DNA from: Hyperoplus lanceolatus
Lineage: Eukaryota > Chordata > Actinopteri > Uranoscopiformes > Ammodytidae
Direction of reading: 5' to 3'
NCBI GenBank assembly: GCA_026929865.2
Contig: CM049402.1
Coordinates: 10,567,001 to 10,631,000, forward strand
DNA length: 64,000 nt
Shown here: positions 45,201-56,678 of the stretch, piece after piece
Layout of the letters: each line of letters begins with the position of its first letter
How positions within the stretch are numbered: position 1 is the stretch's first letter
Notes under the pieces: generated by a model
The model's input: the letters and a program-made list of their open reading frames with translations, nothing else
The model's database searches: none
Told to the model about the DNA's origin: nothing
Program-made: the position numbers and the translations under genes

Positions 45201-46711
45201 AACTGCCGTCCCATATCCAATCTTCCCTTCATCTCCAAAATCCTGGAAAAGACAGTGGCCTCCCAACTCCATTTTCACCTATCTGACAATAACCTTTATG
45301 AATAGTTCCAGTCAGTTCACTTCACTCCATAGCACTGAAACTGCACTCATCAAAATCACCAATGACCTCCTTATGGCAGCTGATTCTGGACTACTCACCA
45401 TCCTCATCCTCCTGGACCTGAGTGCAGCCTTTGACACCATCTGTCACACTACCCTGCTCAACAGACTATCCTCCATTGGCATCACCAACACTCCATTAGA
45501 TTGGTTCACATCTTATCTTTCTGGCCGTACTCAATTTGTTCAAGTAAAGTCTTTTAAATCCATCCCCTCCCCCGTCACCTCAGGTGTTCCCCAGGGCTCG
45601 GTCCTGGGGCCCCTACTCTTCATCATTTACCTCCTTCCCCTCGGCAATATCTTCCCATAGAGGTGACATTAATTTCCACTGTTATGCTGATGACACCCAG
45701 CTCTACCTCGCTACAAAGCCCTCTCACTCTCCCGCCCACTTCCCCTTACTGATTGCATCTCCAGAAATAAAACCTGGTTCACTCAAGAAACCTGAAATTA
45801 AACAGCAGCAAAACCGAGGTTCTCCTCATTGGCACCAAATCTACATCCCAAAACCGACAGCTTTTTCTCTCACCATTGATAACTCCACTGTTCCCCCTCC
45901 CCCCAGGTTAAGAGCCTGGGTGTCATCCCTACGACCCCACACTATCATTTCAACCCCACATCAATAACATTACCCCGGATGCCTACTTCCACCTTCGAAA
46001 CATCAACGCACGCCCCCTCCTTACCCCCACACTGCCACCATCCTTGTCCACAGTCCCAGTCTTCCGCTTCGACTATTGTAACTCCCTCCTCTTCGGTCAC
46101 CCCTCAAGTCCATCCGTAAACTCCAACTGGTCCAGAACTCTGCTGCTCGCATCATCACCAGAACCCCCTCCATTAATCACATCACCCCTGTCCTTCAGCA
46201 GCTTCACTGGCTCCCGGTCAAAACCCGCATCAACTTTAAGATTCTGCTCCTCACCTTCAAGGCCCTCCACAACCTCGCCCCTCCATACATATGTGACCTC
46301 CTGCACACCAACACACACACCCGCACTCTCCGGTCCTCCTCTTCCATTCAATTCACTGTTCCACCCCACCGCCTGGTTACCATGAGGTCCAGGGCATACA
46401 ACCGATCTGCCTGCCCCCACCTCTGGAACACCCTCCCCACCTGACATCCGTAATTCTGACACTCTTTCCACTTTTAAGTCCCGTCTCAAAAAACACATCT
46501 TTTTAATCTGACATATTCCATTTAACCCCTTTCACACCCCACTTATATGGGAATTGTTCAATGTATCTTGTTCTTGTGTTTTTCACTGATTGCCTTGCTG
46601 ATTTTGTTTGTTTTGTTTTTAAACTGCCCTGTAAGGTGACCTTGGGTGCTAAGAAAGGCGCCCTCTAAATGGAAATGAATTATGTGTGTGTGTGTGTGTG
46701 TATTATTATTA
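42300..46711 (+). mobile_element. L2-type LINE, near full length but decayed
   Basis: It holds a 5' region, then endonuclease segments (DVIDFLCLTET at about 43,016; RGSGRGGGLVMIYRDKLKVS at about 43,122; NIILLGDFNIHMDN at about 44,130). Reverse-transcriptase parts follow: TSFKTAAITPILKKPG at about 45,133, LLDLSAAFDTICH at about 45,411, SGVPQGSVLGPLLFIIYL at about 45,578, and a YADDTQLYLA equivalent at about 45,685. The C-terminal LP-FNSLFHPT region and a 3' end (GCGCCCTCTAAATGGAAATG, then TG and ATT repeats) complete it. Multiple frameshifts and stops show it is inactive. A Harbinger-like element is inserted in the endonuclease region at 43,191-43,977. Confidence 0.85.
43191..43977. mobile_element. 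Harbinger-like TIR element with AGT target duplication
   Basis: The ends GGCCGTGTCCGAACTGCCAT and ATGGCAGTTCGGACACGGCC are perfect inverted repeats extending, with few mismatches, to CGTCCTAC. A 3-bp repeat AGT flanks it (43,188-43,190 and 43,978-43,980). Removing one AGT and the element restores the host L2 frame (VSVPVCSS), which confirms the boundaries. Inside, at about 43,560-43,713 on the plus strand, an acidic stop-free stretch contains SDSGEEIEQIAV, DEPDEGIGGSSPPQ and IIIIKQEV-stop, resembling the tail of a captured DNA-binding protein gene. Harbinger-type is inferred from the 3-bp duplication and GG start. Confidence 0.8.
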
Positions 46712-46789
46712 AGAGCTTAAGTAAAATGTCAACAAAACACACATCACAATAAAAAATAAAAAAATTGCTTATTTTGTTTTTGTTTTAAC

Positions 46790-48440
46790 ATTTTATTAAA
46801 GAAAATGAGGCAATTATGATGTACATACACAAACAGGTACAGTATAAGGCATTTTCAGTTTTTCTAAATTATTATTAACCCCATAGACCAACAAAACAAA
46901 AACATTAAGAGCAAACAGACAAGGACAGGGTAGAACAGAATATACACAAACAATGAATTGATAATTAAACCAAATAAATGACAAGGAAATGAAACAAAAT
47001 AAATACAAATAAAACATAAGCTTATGTTAACATGTATAAATATATATATATATAAAAAAGAAACATGGAAAAAAATATATATATAAAATGTTGCAGTATT
47101 TCACATCTGGATTTAACAACTATAAAAATGCGAAGACAGTCAAACAGTGCTTTAAAAACCAGTCACATGTTTGTCACTCCTACAGGAGAGGGAGAGAGAG
47201 CAGGGTGGTGGACAGGCAGCAGCGGACAGATACTAATTTAATGCCAAGCATGTTTTGGGTTTTACTGTGAAATTTCACTCGCAGGCAAATGGTCAAAATA
47301 GCCAATCAACGGTTGCCAGTGACAATATAATTTATCGGAGCAGCCTCTCAAAGCAAATTCAATTTTTTCCAATTTTAGAAAGGACAGGATGTCACAACGC
47401 CAAGATTTAAGTGATGGGGGGAAGGCGGGATTTCCATAAGAGCAAAATGCACCTTGACTGATAAGAGAGGAGAAAGCAATTACATTGGATTGATTGTTTG
47501 TTGCAACATTACCATCTGGAAGTCTTCCAAAAATGGCTACATGAGGGAGATGGTTGAATTATCTTTAAGAGATAACCTTAAAGAATGAATCCAAGAAGGT
47601 AAATAACTTTAGGCATGTCCAAAACATATGGGTTAGGTCACATGGCGAGCTGAGCATCTATTACATTTGTCTTCAACCGTATCTGGGTAGATTTTAGAGA
47701 GCTTGGACTTGCTATAATGAATCCTGTGGAGCACTTTAAATTGAATGAGGCTAAGCCGCATACATGAAGAGGAAAGTTTGATATTTGTAAGGGCTTTACT
47801 CCAAAACTGATCAGAAAGGGTCACTTGTAGTTCGTTCTCCCAGTTTGATTACATTTTTTCAATAGTTACTTAATTTGCCGGCAACAGTAGCCCTCATAGA
47901 TAGGAGACAAGCCCTTTAGGGGTGTTGTTAGCTAAGAGAACGTGGTCCATACCAGTTACGGTTGGGATAAGGGGGAATGCAGGCGAATGAGTTCTTGCAA
48001 AATCCTGTAGTTGAAAATATCTAAAGAAATCCGAACTGGCTAATCCAAACATGAATCGTAGCTGGTTGGAAACTTGCAAATTACTCTTCCACCCTTCTTT
48101 TAATGAACGCAGACCCCCTCTGCCCAGGAACGTAAAGCGCGGATCAATTCTGGCTGGTGCAAAGAGATGGTTTTTGCAGATGGGTGTTGATTGAGGAAGG
48201 GAAGACCACTTAAAATGTCCCCTTATTTGAGCCAAGACTTTCAGTGAGGCAACAACAATGGGGTTAGATGTGTACTGTGAGTAAGGTAAGGGCAGGGTCA
48301 GCCAAGTCCACCTGAAGGTCTGCTCCACTGCATAGAAGCTTTGCAGATTCGAGGTTTTTTACCAACAGAGCCGATAAATTTAAAAAAACGATCTAGGTAA
48401 AAAGGGAAGGCATTGGAAGAGGACATTGTGCATCTTTTAC
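46790..48440 (-). mobile_element. L1/Tx1-like LINE, 3' fragment
   Basis: The minus strand encodes the late reverse-transcriptase/C-terminal region: CLPFFLPRSFF near 48,400 (broken frame), then RWTWLTLPLPYSQYTSNPIV and FTFLGRGGLRSLKEGW at 48,328-47,894. It continues with LSLIQFKVLHRIHYSKSKLS at about 47,730. The order, KVLHRxHYSKxKL signature and cysteine pair (CNRCSA) match the C-termini of vertebrate L1/Tx1 elements. Stops and shifts make it inactive. The remainder of the same element appears to lie at 52,155-52,740, separated by an L2 insertion. Confidence 0.8.
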
Positions 48441-51400
48441 TTCTGAAGGATCTTACCTCTAACTACTTGAATCTTGTTGAGTACTACTTTAAATTCTCTT
48501 TTCTGCTGGTTGTTACCGTTTCTGCTGTATTGGTTAAGATGTATTGACTGCATCTGTTGGTTTCCATTTAATTTGACTGTTTTGACTGCTTTGAATACTT
48601 TGTTTATCTGTCTGGATTAAGCAAGGACTTTACTGTTGCATTGCTTACACTTATAGTTAACTCTGTCAAATTAGGGTTTTGCATAGAATTACTACAAGGG
48701 GTGCTGTTCTGCTATTTTGCTAAATTCCGTCAGGTTTTTGGCTAAAGTTTTTGGCCTTTGTTGCTGGGCATTTGGATTGGTTTATATAGCTGGCCAATCA
48801 AACAGGGGCGTGGTCTCCACAGCTGTAGCAAACCACAATCAAATTTGATTATTTAAAAACAAGCAGCTGTGTGAAGAGCTTAAGCGGCAGGAAGACTAGA
48901 CAAAGGAGTCTACGCAGGAGTCTTTGTGGGAGGCTTAGCAGGCTAAGTATCATTTATTTGGTTCTTTGGTCTGTAACTATGTGTGTTCTTAACATCCCTA
49001 TCGGGTGTCCTCTCATAGATATTATAGGCCTCACGCATACTCACAGCACAACATACATAACCTCATTTATCCCACTCGCTCCACACACACCCAACACCTA
49101 GTCACAGGAGGCCTGTGGAACTGCCAGTCTGTTACCTGTAATACTGAATTCATTTCGGGCTTTGCTACCCAGCAATCCCTTGACTTCCTTGCTCTCACTG
49201 AGACTTGGATTACACCCACTAACACATCCACACCTGACGCTCTCTCCTCTGCCTACTCTTTCACCGACACACCCAGACCCACTGGTAAAGGTGGGGTACC
49301 AGGGCTACTTATCACCCCCAGGTGGGAGTTTTCCCTCTTCCAGATGCCATACTTTACTCCACTTTCTTATGAATTCCATGCTGTGACTGTAACTGATCCG
49401 GTTAAATTAAACATTGTTGTAATCTACCGCCAACCAGGGGCCTCATTTATAAAGCTTTGCGTGGGATTCACGTGGAAGCTGGCGTACGGAAGAAATGTAG
49501 GATGTACGTGCGAACAAAAATATTCGGATTTATAAAACAGTGCGCACTCACGTCCTACGCCTGTTTCCCTTTATAAATCACAATCAACTGTAAATGTGGC
49601 GCAGACTTTGCGGAAGCTGCGTACCGCCCATATTTACCCATACATAGTCATACGACACGCCCAAGTGTATAATTTACTGAGTGCATGAAGGCGGTAGTGG
49701 CAATCGCCGACTGAAAGGAAATGGAAAAATAGACTCCACGGTGTGGATCCTGCGGTCACCCCGAAGTACCCACGTTGGAGAAGTGGCGACCAGGAAAATA
49801 GTTTGGTGGCAGTGTGAGCGTAAAGCGTCAGAGTGCAGCCTGTGGCGATCTCTGTGAACGCTGGCGAAGAAAAGAAGCGATCCGACGCAAAGTGGACGCA
49901 AACAAGTGCATATCCTCACACAACAGTGTTTGTGCCACGAGCGGGGGACACTGAGACCCCCCATGAGATACAGATTCGGAAAATTCATCCCGGGGCAGTG
50001 GCGGGCGGCGGAGGGTTAATAATAAACTTCACAGTCCCTTTCAAAACACAATTGCGACGTGCTTAAACCCAAGAAAACACATAGATAAACGGACTAAAAG
50101 CCGTGAAAAAAATCACAGTAGCCTATGTGATGTACAGTAGGCTTATCATTAGTGTATGAAAAGGTGCACTCCTGTCTGCCTGACTGAGGCATCGAGAACA
50201 GCGTCAGTGTAAAAGTAATAGGCTGTATTCCACCTCAATATTATCAGAATTAATTCCACAACATGCAGATAGGTTATTCTAACTGCAGAGCTTATTCGAA
50301 CCCTATTTTGTTTTTATTTGCACTCATATAGCCTATCTCCGTTTGTAGGCTATGTAAGATCCTAATTCGTTTTGTTTTTGTAGGTATCACTCCATGGAAT
50401 AATCCGTGGAGGCATTTGTTCATTAGTTGTAAGAATGGCTTCATCCGTTTTGCAAAGGAACTCCCAATATATGATAGACCTACATGGCTTATAATAGGCC
50501 TATCTGGATTAATTTTACACAAACACATTAGTTCGCACTTCATACATGTGCCGACGGGTATCGTTTCTCTTTTCTCCACTTTCTGTGCGTACGCATGGGT
50601 CCAGGTTTGCGTGGAGGACTGCACATCTCCCGTCAAGTTTGGTTTTTATAAATCCCAATATTTGCTTAGAAATTGGCGTGCGCCCTCTTCTGGGCGTACG
50701 CAACGTTTATAAATGAGGCCCCAGGTCCTTTGGGTGAGTTCTTGGAGGAATTAGATGTCCTCCTTTCAAACATCCCTGAAAACAGCCCTCCACTTGTTCT
50801 TCTCTGTGACTTCAACACCCAGAAAAATAATCTATCCAACTTACCTATTTTACTTCCTTCTTTCGCTCTCTCACTCACCACCTACTCACAAAGCTGGCAA
50901 CCAGCTTAACCTCATTTGTACCAGAAACTGCTCCCCCTCCAACCTCACCGTTACCCCACTCCATATCTCTGACCACTTCTTTATCTCCTACTGTCTCTCA
51001 CTCTCTAAATCTAACAACTCTATCTCATCTGGAGATACTGTACATGTCTCCAGTCTATCACTCCTGACCTTCTCCCCTACATCACCCATCTTATTAACAA
51101 CTCCTTGTCAACTGGCTGTTGCCCCGACTCTCTTGATGAGGCAAGAGTAACTCCTCTCTTTAAAAAAAACCACCCTCAACCCGTCTGAAGTGAACAACTA
51201 CAGACCAGTCTCTTTTCTTCCATTTCTCTCAAAAACACTTGAGCGTACTATATATTTAATCAAAGAGCACAACCTTCTTGATCCCCACCAGTCTGGTTCC
51301 AAGGCAGGCCACTCAACTTAGACTGCCCTCCTCTCCGTCTCTGAGCGACTTCACACCGCTAGAGCAGCCGGCCTCTCCTCTGTGGTCATTCTTCTGGACA

Positions 51401-52155
51401 TTTCTGCTGCTTTCGACACGGTAAACCACAAAATCCTCATTTCCTCACTTCATGGCCTGGGTGTCTCAGGCTCTGCACTTTCCCTGCTCACATCCTACCT
51501 CAATGGCCGCACCTACCGGGTAACGTGGCGAGGATCAGTGTCCGAACCTTGTCCACTCACAACTGGGTTCCCTCAAGGAACTTTCCTGGGACCCCTCCTC
51601 TTTTCTCTGTACACCAACTTTCTCGGTTCTGTTATTGACTCACAAGGCTTTTCCTACCACAGCTATGCAGATGACACTCAACTCATTCTCTCCTTTCCCA
51701 AGACTAAAACACAGGTAGTGGAACGAAACTCAGCCTGTCTGACTGACATCTCTCAGTGATGTCCACACACCACTTGAAACTCAACCTTGACAAGACCGAA
51801 CTGCTTTTCCTTCCAGGTAAGTCCGCTCCCACCCTTGACCTTACTATCACCATTGACAACTCTGTGGTAGTCCCTACCATGACTGCTAAGAGCCTGGGCG
51901 TGACACTCGATAACCAACTCTCCCTCACTGCTAATATTGCTGAAACAACCCGATCGTGCAAATACACACTGTACAACATCAGAAGGATCCGTCCCTTTCT
52001 AACCCAGAAGGCGGTGCAGGTTCTAGTCCAGGCACTTGTCATCTCATGCCTAGACTACTGCAACTCCCTTCTGGCTGGTCTGCCTGCATGTGCTATCCGT
52101 CCACTGCAGCTCATTCAAAATGCAGCAGCTCGCCTGGTCTGATCAGCTGACACGA
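48441..52155 (+). mobile_element. Second L2-type LINE, split by a TIR transposon
   Basis: A long 5' region precedes endonuclease sequence (GLWNCQSV at about 49,105; SLDFLALTETWITPTNTSTP at about 49,176; IVVIYRQPG up to 49,438). The frame resumes after the transposon with PLGEFLEELDVLLSNIPENS and LVLLCDFN (from about 50,726). Reverse-transcriptase motifs follow: VILLDISAAFDTVNH (51,385), [18 protein letters not shown] (51,568) and YADDTQLILS (51,664). Then come LKLNLDKTELLFLPG and SLGVTLDNQLSL, ending IQNAAARLV-stop at 52,142. The usual 3' end is missing, with L1 sequence directly after. It is inactive, with a stop at 51,757 and shifts. Confidence 0.85.
49439..50720. mobile_element. Complete non-autonomous TIR transposon (GGCCTCATTTAT family 1)
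   Basis: The ends GGCCTCATTTATAAAG and GTTTATAAATGAGGCC are inverted repeats, flanked by the perfect 5-bp repeat CCAGG (49,434-49,438 and 50,721-50,725). Joining the flanks restores the L2 reading frame across RQPG/PLGEF, which independently fixes the boundaries. Near 49,865-49,960 a broken plus-strand stretch with SSHNSVCATSGG resembles the end of a Myb/SANT-like domain (SVxATGGG), a hint of the parent element's DNA-binding protein. Part of a sister copy opens the window (1-809). Confidence 0.92.
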
Positions 52156-52740
52156 TCGAGGTCATCACAACCGATGTGAAAGGGCCTTCGCATGCATTTT
52201 AACATCAACAGACAGTAACAATATTGGATGGAAAGACGCACAATTTAAGGGATCTTTGTCCGTTTTTAATATTAGAGAAATTGAGGCCTGGGTGAGGGTG
52301 GGTGGCAAGCAGCCCTACTGGAGCGAGTGTGTAAACATCCTCAGTAGTAATGGAGCCAATTTTACAATACATTTTTAAAAGAATTCCAGCAGAAAACCAT
52401 CCGGTCCAGGCGATTTATTATTATTCATCAGTTTTATTGCTTCTTGTTAAATTGCAAAGGGCTGTCCAGCATCTGTCCGTTATCCTCTGAAATTGCAGGT
52501 ACGTCTAGTGCTGTGAAAAATTCAGACATATGAGCTTCATTATTGGAAGACTCCGACGTATAACGCTGAAAATAGAATGCTTTAAAAACATTATACATTT
52601 TGTACAGGGTCAGATGTAAGTGCACCGGTGTTAGTACTGATCTGGGTAATCTGGTTGGAAGCAGTCTTAGTTTTCAGCTGGTGGGCTAGTAACCGACTCG
52701 TCTTATCTCCAAATTCATACTGAGTGTCAGTCTGCCCCAG
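52155..52740 (-). mobile_element. L1/Tx1-like LINE, reverse-transcriptase start
   Basis: On the minus strand 52,433-52,380 reads MNNNKSPGPDGFLLEFF-stop, the NxKSPGPDG motif opening L1 reverse transcriptases. After stops, 52,310-52,160 reads LPPTLTQASISLILKTDKDP and LNCASFHPILLLSVDVKMHA, the next conserved block. The following palm region is missing, and the C-terminal part reappears at 48,440-46,790. The L2 between them therefore interrupted, or replaced part of, this element. Confidence 0.8.
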
Positions 52741-52888
52741 GGCAGCTGTGGCTACTATCGTAGTTTACCACCACCGGTATGACTGTGTGTGAATGAATGG
52801 AACCTGAAACCCTGTAAGCGCTTTGAGTCCTTAGGGAATAAAGCGCTATATAAATCCTATCCATTATTATTATTATTATTATTATTAG
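52741..52888 (+). mobile_element. L2-type LINE 3' tail
   Basis: GGCAGCTGTGGCTACTATCG, CACCACCGGTATGACTGTGT, GTAAGCGCTTTGAGTCC and AGCGCTATATAAATCCTATC followed by (ATT)n. This is the typical 3' end of fish L2 elements. It may be the missing tail of the L2 ending at 52,155, or a separate fragment. Confidence 0.8.
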
Positions 52889-54537
52889 ATTAAGCCAGGA
52901 GTAGGCCTTCATGTGGACTAGTTAAACTGGGACGTTTAAGTCACTTTCATAGATATGGCTTAAATTTGGCTTAGTTAGTCTGAGACTATGAAGTCCTGGA
53001 GTAAGGTAAGTAAGCCTGATTGTTAACACCTGTCCATGAGCACATGCTGCTGGTCCAACGGTGATCATAAAAACCCGGAGAGGAGCAGAAACACCATTGC
53101 TTGTGAGAAAAAAAAAATGGCAGAGGCTAAAAAAAACCCGTCAATAAACTTTAATGAATTTGAAAAAAATCTCTTAAAAAAATAGTTTGAAACCATCCGG
53201 TTATTGAATCTAAAAGCCATACTGCTGGGACTGAGCAAATAAATAGTTGGGCCGCAATTTGCAACAAATTCAATTAATGAAAATGTTACTAAGAGAACAA
53301 TACACCAACTTCAGGTTATCCTCATTATCGGTATTTCACATCTTTCTCATTTATAATTTTGACATTATATTTAATGATATCTGCACTGATAGGTAGAAAA
53401 ACCCGAATCTCGCTTTAAAGAAGAGCTTGCTAAAACCTTTCAACAAAGGACAAAAAAGATGACGTTGCATGAAAGTTAGCCCGAGAATTCCATGAACAGA
53501 AAATGCAATATCTGAAGGAAGTATGACATGAAAATGAAAATTCTACAGGTGGAATTGGACATTATTTAACCTTTATTTTACCAGGCAAAATTGATTGAGG
53601 TCTTATGACCTCTTTTCCGAGCAAGGCCTGGCCAAAATATAAGACAACCATAAGAAGAAAGCACAGTCATGAGAAAACGGAGACAAATACATTCCAGTGG
53701 GTGAAGAAGAACAACAATTTTGAGGCAATGATAAAATACTATTCAGTGAAACATTGACACACTCCAAAATTTGCCATTAAAAAACATGTGAGTCGAGTTT
53801 TAAAATCATTCATAGTGATGAGTTCCTGCAATGAGTGTTTTTTTAATAGTGCTCCAGGCGTAGTACATGAAAGCCCTCTTCCCAAACTCCATGAAGTTGG
53901 AAAAGAGAGCTATGATTCAAACAAGATACAGTACTGAGACAATTGTGATTACTAATCACAGTGAAGATATAAGTAGAAAATAAAAGGTGTTCATGTTGTG
54001 TTTTGTCATTTTGTTATTCATGTGTGTCAGTATTCTAAATCACAACAACCACATTTGAAAACAGAATTGTTTTAGACACTAATTTTATTATGCTGAATAC
54101 ATCTTCAATTTAAATGCATCCACCTAATAAACTCAAGCAAAGCTGTTATTTTCAGTGCATTTTCCATATTGAAAGCGGTCTCGAAATGTAGGTTCATCAA
54201 ATAAATGTTTTGGATAAGACCTATCCACAAGTACTCTTCTGGCTGGCCTCTGCAGTGGGAGTTGGTCTTCATTTAGATATTCCAAATAGCCCATGCTCTC
54301 TCACAAACACCACTAAAATGAAATTAAACCTGCCTCTTTGGAGGATTAATTTAAGATCAAATTTAGACCTAGAGTAGCTCTAATCGTCCGTTTTGCAATT
54401 GGCTTTGTTTAATCCAGAATATCTTTAATCTAGGACTATTTTAAACTGAGTCTGTTCAAGTAGCTTTGAATTGATCCAGCTCAAACAGTCATTTTAGTTT
54501 CGGACTAGACTTAAGCCTCGTCTGTGAAACCGGCCCA
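52889..54537 (+). mobile_element. TIR element relic with Myb/SANT-like coding remnant
   Basis: The right end is GACTAGACTTAAGCCTCGTC then TGTGAAACCGGCCCA, followed by TAA; this is a familiar Harbinger-type terminus. The left end, GATTAAGCCAGGAGTAGG, is a damaged counterpart without its outer bases. On the plus strand from 53,117 a broken frame reads MAEAKKNPSINFNEFEKNLL, a stop, and later NENVTKRTIHQLQ; at about 53,400-53,520 RFKEELAKTFQQR-like pieces follow. This resembles Myb/SANT-like proteins carried by Harbinger-type transposons. A dispersed repeat (TTAACCTTTATTTTACCAGG at 53,568 with GGCCTGGCC) is inserted further on. Confidence 0.55.
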
Positions 54538-55759
54538 ATAAGTTTTTAATTTGTTCTTTCATATTTGTGTTTTGAAGAAGCAAATGATTACAATAGAAAA
54601 AAGAGAGAGGTAACAACTTCAAAATATAGGACATACATTTACAAAGAGAAACCTGCAGGAGACACCCTGGAGAGTTTAGAAAGTTACAGGCTCTAGTAAA
54701 AAAAATGTGTTTAACTTGAATGAAAAACCTTAATGTCAAGGGAAAAAAACTTCAGCTCTAGAATGACAAAGCAAGAAAAGGGACTTTGTAGTGTTTTTTG
54801 TTTGGTAGTTTGCCAAAAATGTAGTTTGAGGAAGCGTACATTCTTCTCTATTCCTATTGATCAAATACAACATAGTGCAAAGTCATTGAGTAAGAGGTTT
54901 GGATTTGTCAAGCCTTTTTTTCTTATTCAATAGCATATCACGGATATAGTTACTATAAGTCTTTATTGTCAATTAACACATGCAGATTCACACATGGTAA
55001 GTCACACAAGGATATTGAAATTTAGTGAAAGGATTGGTTAAATAGTCTAAGCATCAGTTTATAGAACTAAAATATGCATGAAGGCAGGAGTGGTATAGAT
55101 GTTGTGTTTGCATATTGCAGTGTAGTAGCAACAGAGCACTCTGTTAGGTTAATGTTCAGGATAATCCGCTGATGAGCCTTTAAAGGCACTAAAATGGTTT
55201 ATTACACACTATAATGAAGTTGTAAGCAGAAGTGTTTCATGATTTTCAGTATTTTTCCACAAGTTTTGCTATGAAGCCATATTTCCGTGTATTACAACAC
55301 TTTGTACTATATATACTGTATATCTATATATTATTTTTTCCCCCAATAGTTTTACCCCTAGATTTGGTTGTTGGTTGGGATGTTGCACAAATAACTGAAT
55401 ATAATGGACCGCACTACATAGCATATTGGTTATTGGCAAAAACATTTTAAGTGTGAGGCAATCTATCAATATATCTATCCATCTATCCATCGAACCATCC
55501 ATCTATCCATCCATCCATCCATCCATAAATCATCCTTTTCTACATCAGCCTGTACTAACGAGTGCCCCTGGGAGGAGCTATGGTGTTAAAAAAATAAAAA
55601 AATAAACACTTATATCTGCTAACAACCACAGTGGATTCTAAATCATTTATGGAATGCTTCTAAATGCAAAAGAAAGGTTGTGTGTCACCAAACTTACAGG
55701 TCTCAAGTGTTTTCTCTACACTGCAAGCTACCCGTGCATTGCACAGACACTCTCTCACA

Positions 55760-55832
55760 CACACAACACACACACACACACACACACTCTCTCTCTCTCT
55801 CTCTATCTCTCTCTCGCTCTCTCTCTCTTTCT
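55760..55832. repeat. (CA)n/(CT)n microsatellite
   Basis: A CA array followed by CT repeats; the counterpart of the 10,661 array but with different composition. Confidence 0.9.
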
Positions 55833-56678
55833 TAAGTGGTGCCTGGAGCGAGCCATTTGTGTGTCAGCTGGAAGTGAGCCTGTGTCAGTGACACTATGTG
55901 AACTAGGCAGAGAAAACCTGCTGGGTTTAAAAGCAGGATCTCTACCTCCTTTATTATTAAATAAAAGAGGAAGAGAAAGAGAGAAAGAAAGAGAGAGAGA
56001 GAGAGAGAGAGGGAAGGAGAGAGAGCGGAAGCTAAATGAACCAGTCACAGAAAACAGTCCACATAAAATGGACAGCTGACCCGCTCATCCAGTCCTTGTT
56101 CTATAAATGACAACTGTCGACCACTGAGCCAACAGAAAAGTTTGAAATGGGACGATGAAACCTAATTAGCTTCTCCCTTAGGTCTTCACTTTACGCATGT
56201 CCTCACTTTTTTATTTCTTATTTTATGTCAGTCGCTCCTGCTCTGTCTCTACTATAAAATGATCCTTTATGGCGGTGAAAGTGCAAAGTAGGATAATAAT
56301 GGTTTGAAGCTATAGAAGCAATCAGGCCATCCCTTAAGGTGTACAGTATATAACGCCCCTAATAGATCGTTAAAATGAGAGTACAGCTCTGATCCGGGGT
56401 TGTTTGCCATGCTTTTAATTGCTTCAAGGTAAGGTATATGCATAACCGCTATACCCGTAAGACTATAGCAACATTTTGATATGCAATACTACACCACATT
56501 ATGTCCAACCAGCCACCCAACTTGCGGTGCATTTTAATAAGCAACACCTTTCCAGCTCTGCAAAAATGCATTGAAGCAAGTGCTAGACAAATAATTCAAT
56601 GTCTGGGGCTTCCAGTAAAGTACCGCAGTATGTAACAGAGTAGTATAATCAAAGAAATTACACAATGAATGTACTCAC

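Noticed and set aside
46097-46498. Minus-strand frame of 133 codons
   Set aside because: Antisense to the C-terminal coding region of the L2 element.
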